40,970 bases of DNA from DASYQD01 sp036005845 (GTDB taxonomy: Bacteria > Acidobacteriota > Thermoanaerobaculia > Multivoradales > JAIOJS01): contig DASYQD010000093.1 in NCBI GenBank assembly GCA_036005845.1, forward strand, positions 1 through 40,970, given 5' to 3'. The position numbers and the translations under genes were made by a program. The notes under the pieces were generated by a model, which saw nothing but the letters and a program-made list of their open reading frames with translations, searched no databases and was not told where the DNA came from. Shown here in pieces: positions 38,752 through 40,970 of the stretch (its first letter is position 1; each line of letters opens with the position of its first letter).

Positions 38752-39282
38752 CTAGTCCGGGGCCACGCCCAGGTACGAGCCCGCCATCTTCGTTACGTTG
38801 TAGACGTTGGCGGCGTCGCCGGCCAGGCTCTTCGCGAAGAGCTCCTCGGCGTGGGCGCGGTCTCCCTTGAGGTTGTAGTAGGCGCCGATCTCTGCCAGCC
38901 AGTCGACGTCCTTCGGCTCCAGCGTCAGCACCTTGTCGAACATCGGCTTCGCCTTGTCCCACTCGCCCGCCTCCCAGTAGACGCGGGCCACGCGCACGTA
39001 GTCGCCGGCCTCGGCCTTGGGGCTGTTGAGCACACGGTCGAAGATCGCCTGCCCGCCGGCCTTGTCGCCGCCGAGGTAGCGCGTACGGCCGACGAAGATC
39101 CGCTCCCAGCTCCCGTTCTCGGCGATCTGCTCGCCGGCCTGCAGCAACGCCGCCGCGGCGTCCTCCTTGGACTTGCCGCTGTACGCGCCGGGGGTCACTT
39201 TCACTTTGGCCGCCGCGAGGCCGGCCGCCGCGCCGAGGACGAACAACGCGATGCCGGCCATCCATGCTCTCTTGTAGGTCAT
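38752..39282 (-). CDS. Exported TPR protein
   Basis: Exported protein of 176 aa with a signal peptide (AWMAGIALFVLGAAAGLAAA, cut near residue 26) followed by three or four TPR units: AAAALLQAGEQIAENGSWER, GDYVRVARVYWEAGEWDKAK and DWLAEIGAYYNLKGDRAHAE. TPR proteins scaffold complexes in the periplasm; the partner is unknown. GGAG precedes ATG 39282 by about ten bases. It is divergent from the L,D-transpeptidase gene with a 92-bp gap. Confidence 0.82.
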   Translation of the reverse strand: MTYKRAWMAGIALFVLGAAAGLAAAKVKVTPGAYSGKSKEDAAAALLQAGEQIAENGSWERIFVGRTRYLGGDKAGGQAIFDRVLNSPKAEAGDYVRVARVYWEAGEWDKAKPMFDKVLTLEPKDVDWLAEIGAYYNLKGDRAHAEELFAKSLAGDAANVYNVTKMAGSYLGVAPD

Positions 39283-39374
39283 CGTCCCACTCCTTTCTCG
39301 AAAATCGGGGCCGGAATGTAGCACCTGCTTGCTCACTGGCTTGGTGGGCAGCGATTTTGCGCTTCCGCCGCCGC

Positions 39375-40262
39375 ATGAGCGAACCCCACTGCCACGACTA
39401 CCCCACCCTGCGCGGCTCGCTCCGATTGGTGATCCCGATGCTGGCGCTCCTCGCGAGCTTCGGCTGCGCCTCGGCCGCCGCGCAGACTCCCGCGTCACCA
39501 CCGCGCTTCTCCGAGCCCCTCCACCTCGTCGTCAACATCCCGGCGTTCCGCCTCGACGTCTACGAGAACGGCCAGCTCCAGACCAGCTATCCGGTCACCG
39601 TCGGCAAGCTCTCGGACGCCACGCCCACCGGCCACTACAAGCTGCAGAAGGTGGTGTGGAACCCCTGGTGGCACCCGCCGTACAACCGGCGGCCGAAGGA
39701 CAAGGACACTCCCCCTGGTCCCAGGAACCCGATGGGCAAGGTGAAGCTCTACTTCGCCAACATGCTCTACCTGCACGGCACGCCCAAGGAGCACGAGATC
39801 GGCACCCCCGCCTCGCGCGGCTGCGTGCGGCTGCGCAACGAGGACGCCATCGCGCTGGCCAAGCTCGTCCACCGCTACGCCATCGCGCCGCTGCCTGATG
39901 GCCTGCTCGACGAGCTCGAGAGCACGCGCAGCTGGCGCACGCACGCCTATCCATTGACGCAGGCGGTGCCGGTCGACATCGTCTACGACCTCGTCGAGGT
40001 GCGCGACGGCGAGCTCATCGTGTATCCCGACTTCTACCGCAACGCGCGGCTGCCGCTGACCGAGCTGGCGGCGCGCGCGCTCGAAGCCGCCGGCTACACG
40101 CGCGACCGCGTCGACAATCATGCGCTGGAGGCGGCGCTGGCGCCGGCGAAGGGAGCGAGCGCGACGAAAGCGACTGGGTCGCCGGAGCCGCTGCACGTGC
40201 CCATCGACCAGGTGCTCGGCGGTGACGGCGACGCAGTGGCCGGAGGTGGTACGCGGAGGTAG
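39375..40262 (+). CDS. L,D-transpeptidase (YkuD domain)
   Basis: Exported enzyme of 295 aa with a signal sequence (LRLVIPMLALLASFGCASAA). Its YkuD domain (about 49-160) has HLVVNIPAFRLDVYENGQLQ, YPVTVGKLSDATPTGHYKL and the active-site block with His134 (LHGT) and catalytic Cys150 (SRGCVRL). These enzymes form 3-3 cross-links in peptidoglycan or attach proteins to it. A C-terminal region of about 130 residues is outside the domain. All catalytic residues are present. ATG 39375 has no Shine-Dalgarno, and the start rests on the signal peptide. Confidence 0.9.
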   Translation: MSEPHCHDYPTLRGSLRLVIPMLALLASFGCASAAAQTPASPPRFSEPLHLVVNIPAFRLDVYENGQLQTSYPVTVGKLSDATPTGHYKLQKVVWNPWWHPPYNRRPKDKDTPPGPRNPMGKVKLYFANMLYLHGTPKEHEIGTPASRGCVRLRNEDAIALAKLVHRYAIAPLPDGLLDELESTRSWRTHAYPLTQAVPVDIVYDLVEVRDGELIVYPDFYRNARLPLTELAARALEAAGYTRDRVDNHALEAALAPAKGASATKATGSPEPLHVPIDQVLGGDGDAVAGGGTRR

Positions 40263-40403
40263 GAAGCGCGGGTCGGAGCGAACAACGCCGCATCGGCGGA
40301 GCGCTTGGGCGGCCGAGACGCGGAGCGCTTCGCCGCGGGCCTGCCATAGGATCGCGCCACGTCGCGCGGCGCGGCAGCGCCGGCGGCATTTCTTGGAGGT
40401 CCG

Positions 40404-40970
40404 ATGCCGCAACCGCGCCGCCGCGCCGCTCTTCCCGTCCTCGCACTCCTCGCTCTCGCGCTGATCGCTTCCACCGCGCCGCTCGCGGCCGCCGCCCCGC
40501 CGGCGACGACCGCCGAGCGTCCGCCCGCAGCGGCGGCGCTGCCCAAGGAAGGCGCCGGCCGCCCGCCCGCGGACGAAGCGAAACCCAAGCAGCTCTCCGA
40601 AGAGGAGCTGGCGAAGGGCCCGCTGCGCGGCCTCGAGTACCGCCTCGTCGGCCCCGCCATCGGCGGCCGCGTGGCGCGCGTCAGCGGCGTGCCCGGCGAT
40701 CCGTCGACCTGGTACGCGGCCACCGCGCAAGGCGGCGTGTGGCGCTCGACCAACGGCGGCCGCGACTGGGACCCGGTCTCCGACAAGCAGGCGATCGCCT
40801 CGACCGGCTCCGTCGCCGTGGCGCCTTCAGATCCCAACGTCGTCTGGGTGGGCAGCGGCGAGGCCAACATCCGCGGCAACGTCGCCAAGGGCAACGGCAT
40901 CTACCGCTCGACGGACAAGGGCACGACGTGGACGCGCGTGCTGGCGCTCGACGGCCAGATCGGCGCCCTC
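40404..40970 (+). CDS. Secreted VPS10/BNR-repeat protein (partial, runs off the window)
   Basis: First 189 codons of a large exported protein. It has a signal peptide (LPVLALLALALIASTAPLAA), a Pro/Ala/Glu-rich spacer, then sortilin/VPS10-type propeller repeats. These show the Asp-box pattern: YAATAQGGVWRSTNGGRDWD and IYRSTDKGTTWTRVLALDG, with VAVAPSDPNVVWVGSGEANI between them. Such proteins are often labelled glycosyl hydrolase or photosystem-assembly-like, but no catalytic site is visible. GGAGG lies before ATG 40404, and TAGGAT near 40345 is a candidate -10. The 3' end is beyond the window. Confidence 0.87.
   Translation, partial: MPQPRRRAALPVLALLALALIASTAPLAAAAPPATTAERPPAAAALPKEGAGRPPADEAKPKQLSEEELAKGPLRGLEYRLVGPAIGGRVARVSGVPGDPSTWYAATAQGGVWRSTNGGRDWDPVSDKQAIASTGSVAVAPSDPNVVWVGSGEANIRGNVAKGNGIYRSTDKGTTWTRVLALDGQIGAL

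Noticed and set aside
1..40970. tRNA or rRNA genes, CRISPR arrays, prophage or transposase genes
   Set aside because: No T-loop-like GGTTCGAATCC pattern, no regularly spaced direct repeats and no transposase or integrase motif was seen on either strand.

Overview
The window is a GC-rich (about 70%) bacterial chromosomal segment with dense, mostly single-copy housekeeping and envelope genes. It shows no rRNA, tRNA, CRISPR array, phage or intact insertion sequence. The gene set fits Acidobacteriota, possibly Thermoanaerobaculia-like: an ADOP/MacB-type permease beside a LytS/LytTR pair, a kinase-DAP decarboxylase fusion, a BlaI/M56 pair, a VPS10/BNR-repeat secreted protein and carboxypeptidase-regulatory-like repeats. 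The lineage is inferred from gene content alone.

Layout. 1-3.1 kb: an M56 (BlaR1-like) metallopeptidase and its BlaI-type repressor on the minus strand, behind a promoter covered by two palindromic operators, then a cupin gene. 3.2-5.1 kb: a rhomboid protease with a helical-repeat tail, a start-less DUF4160 remnant and a DUF2442 gene. 5.4-10.3 kb: a class V aminotransferase, a secreted repeat protein, a GH13 trehalose-synthase-like enzyme and a secreted protein of unknown function. 10.3-14.6 kb: a nucleotidyltransferase with a small partner, a fused aspartokinase-like/diaminopimelate decarboxylase whose kinase half looks dead, and an MntA-HepT toxin-antitoxin pair. 14.7-19.1 kb: sensor kinase, LytTR regulator and ADOP-type permease, the permease carrying an in-frame TGA. 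19.3-25.1 kb: an NTF2-like protein, an unknown exported protein, an alpha/beta hydrolase-TPR protein, a BON lipoprotein and arginine decarboxylase (speA). 25.3-31.1 kb: a less GC-rich block in which two paralogous HTH proteins bracket a four-gene exported operon (Cys-rich mini-protein, propeller-like protein, thioredoxin-like protein, repeat protein). 31.6-36.0 kb: the oxidative pentose phosphate genes pgl, gnd and zwf with a DUF5996 gene. 36-41 kb: PIG-L deacetylase, DedA-like protein and glycosyltransferase; a phosphoglycerate-mutase-like phosphatase; a TPR protein; an L,D-transpeptidase; and the start of a VPS10/BNR protein.

Two things stand out. First, the 25.3-31.1 kb block looks like a self-contained exported redox/peptide system that I cannot match to a named one. 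Second, many genes lack a Shine-Dalgarno sequence and instead carry TAnnnT 6-8 nt before the start codon, which points to widespread leaderless transcription. Start codons were chosen from Shine-Dalgarno sequences, these -10 boxes, stop/start overlaps and family N-termini.
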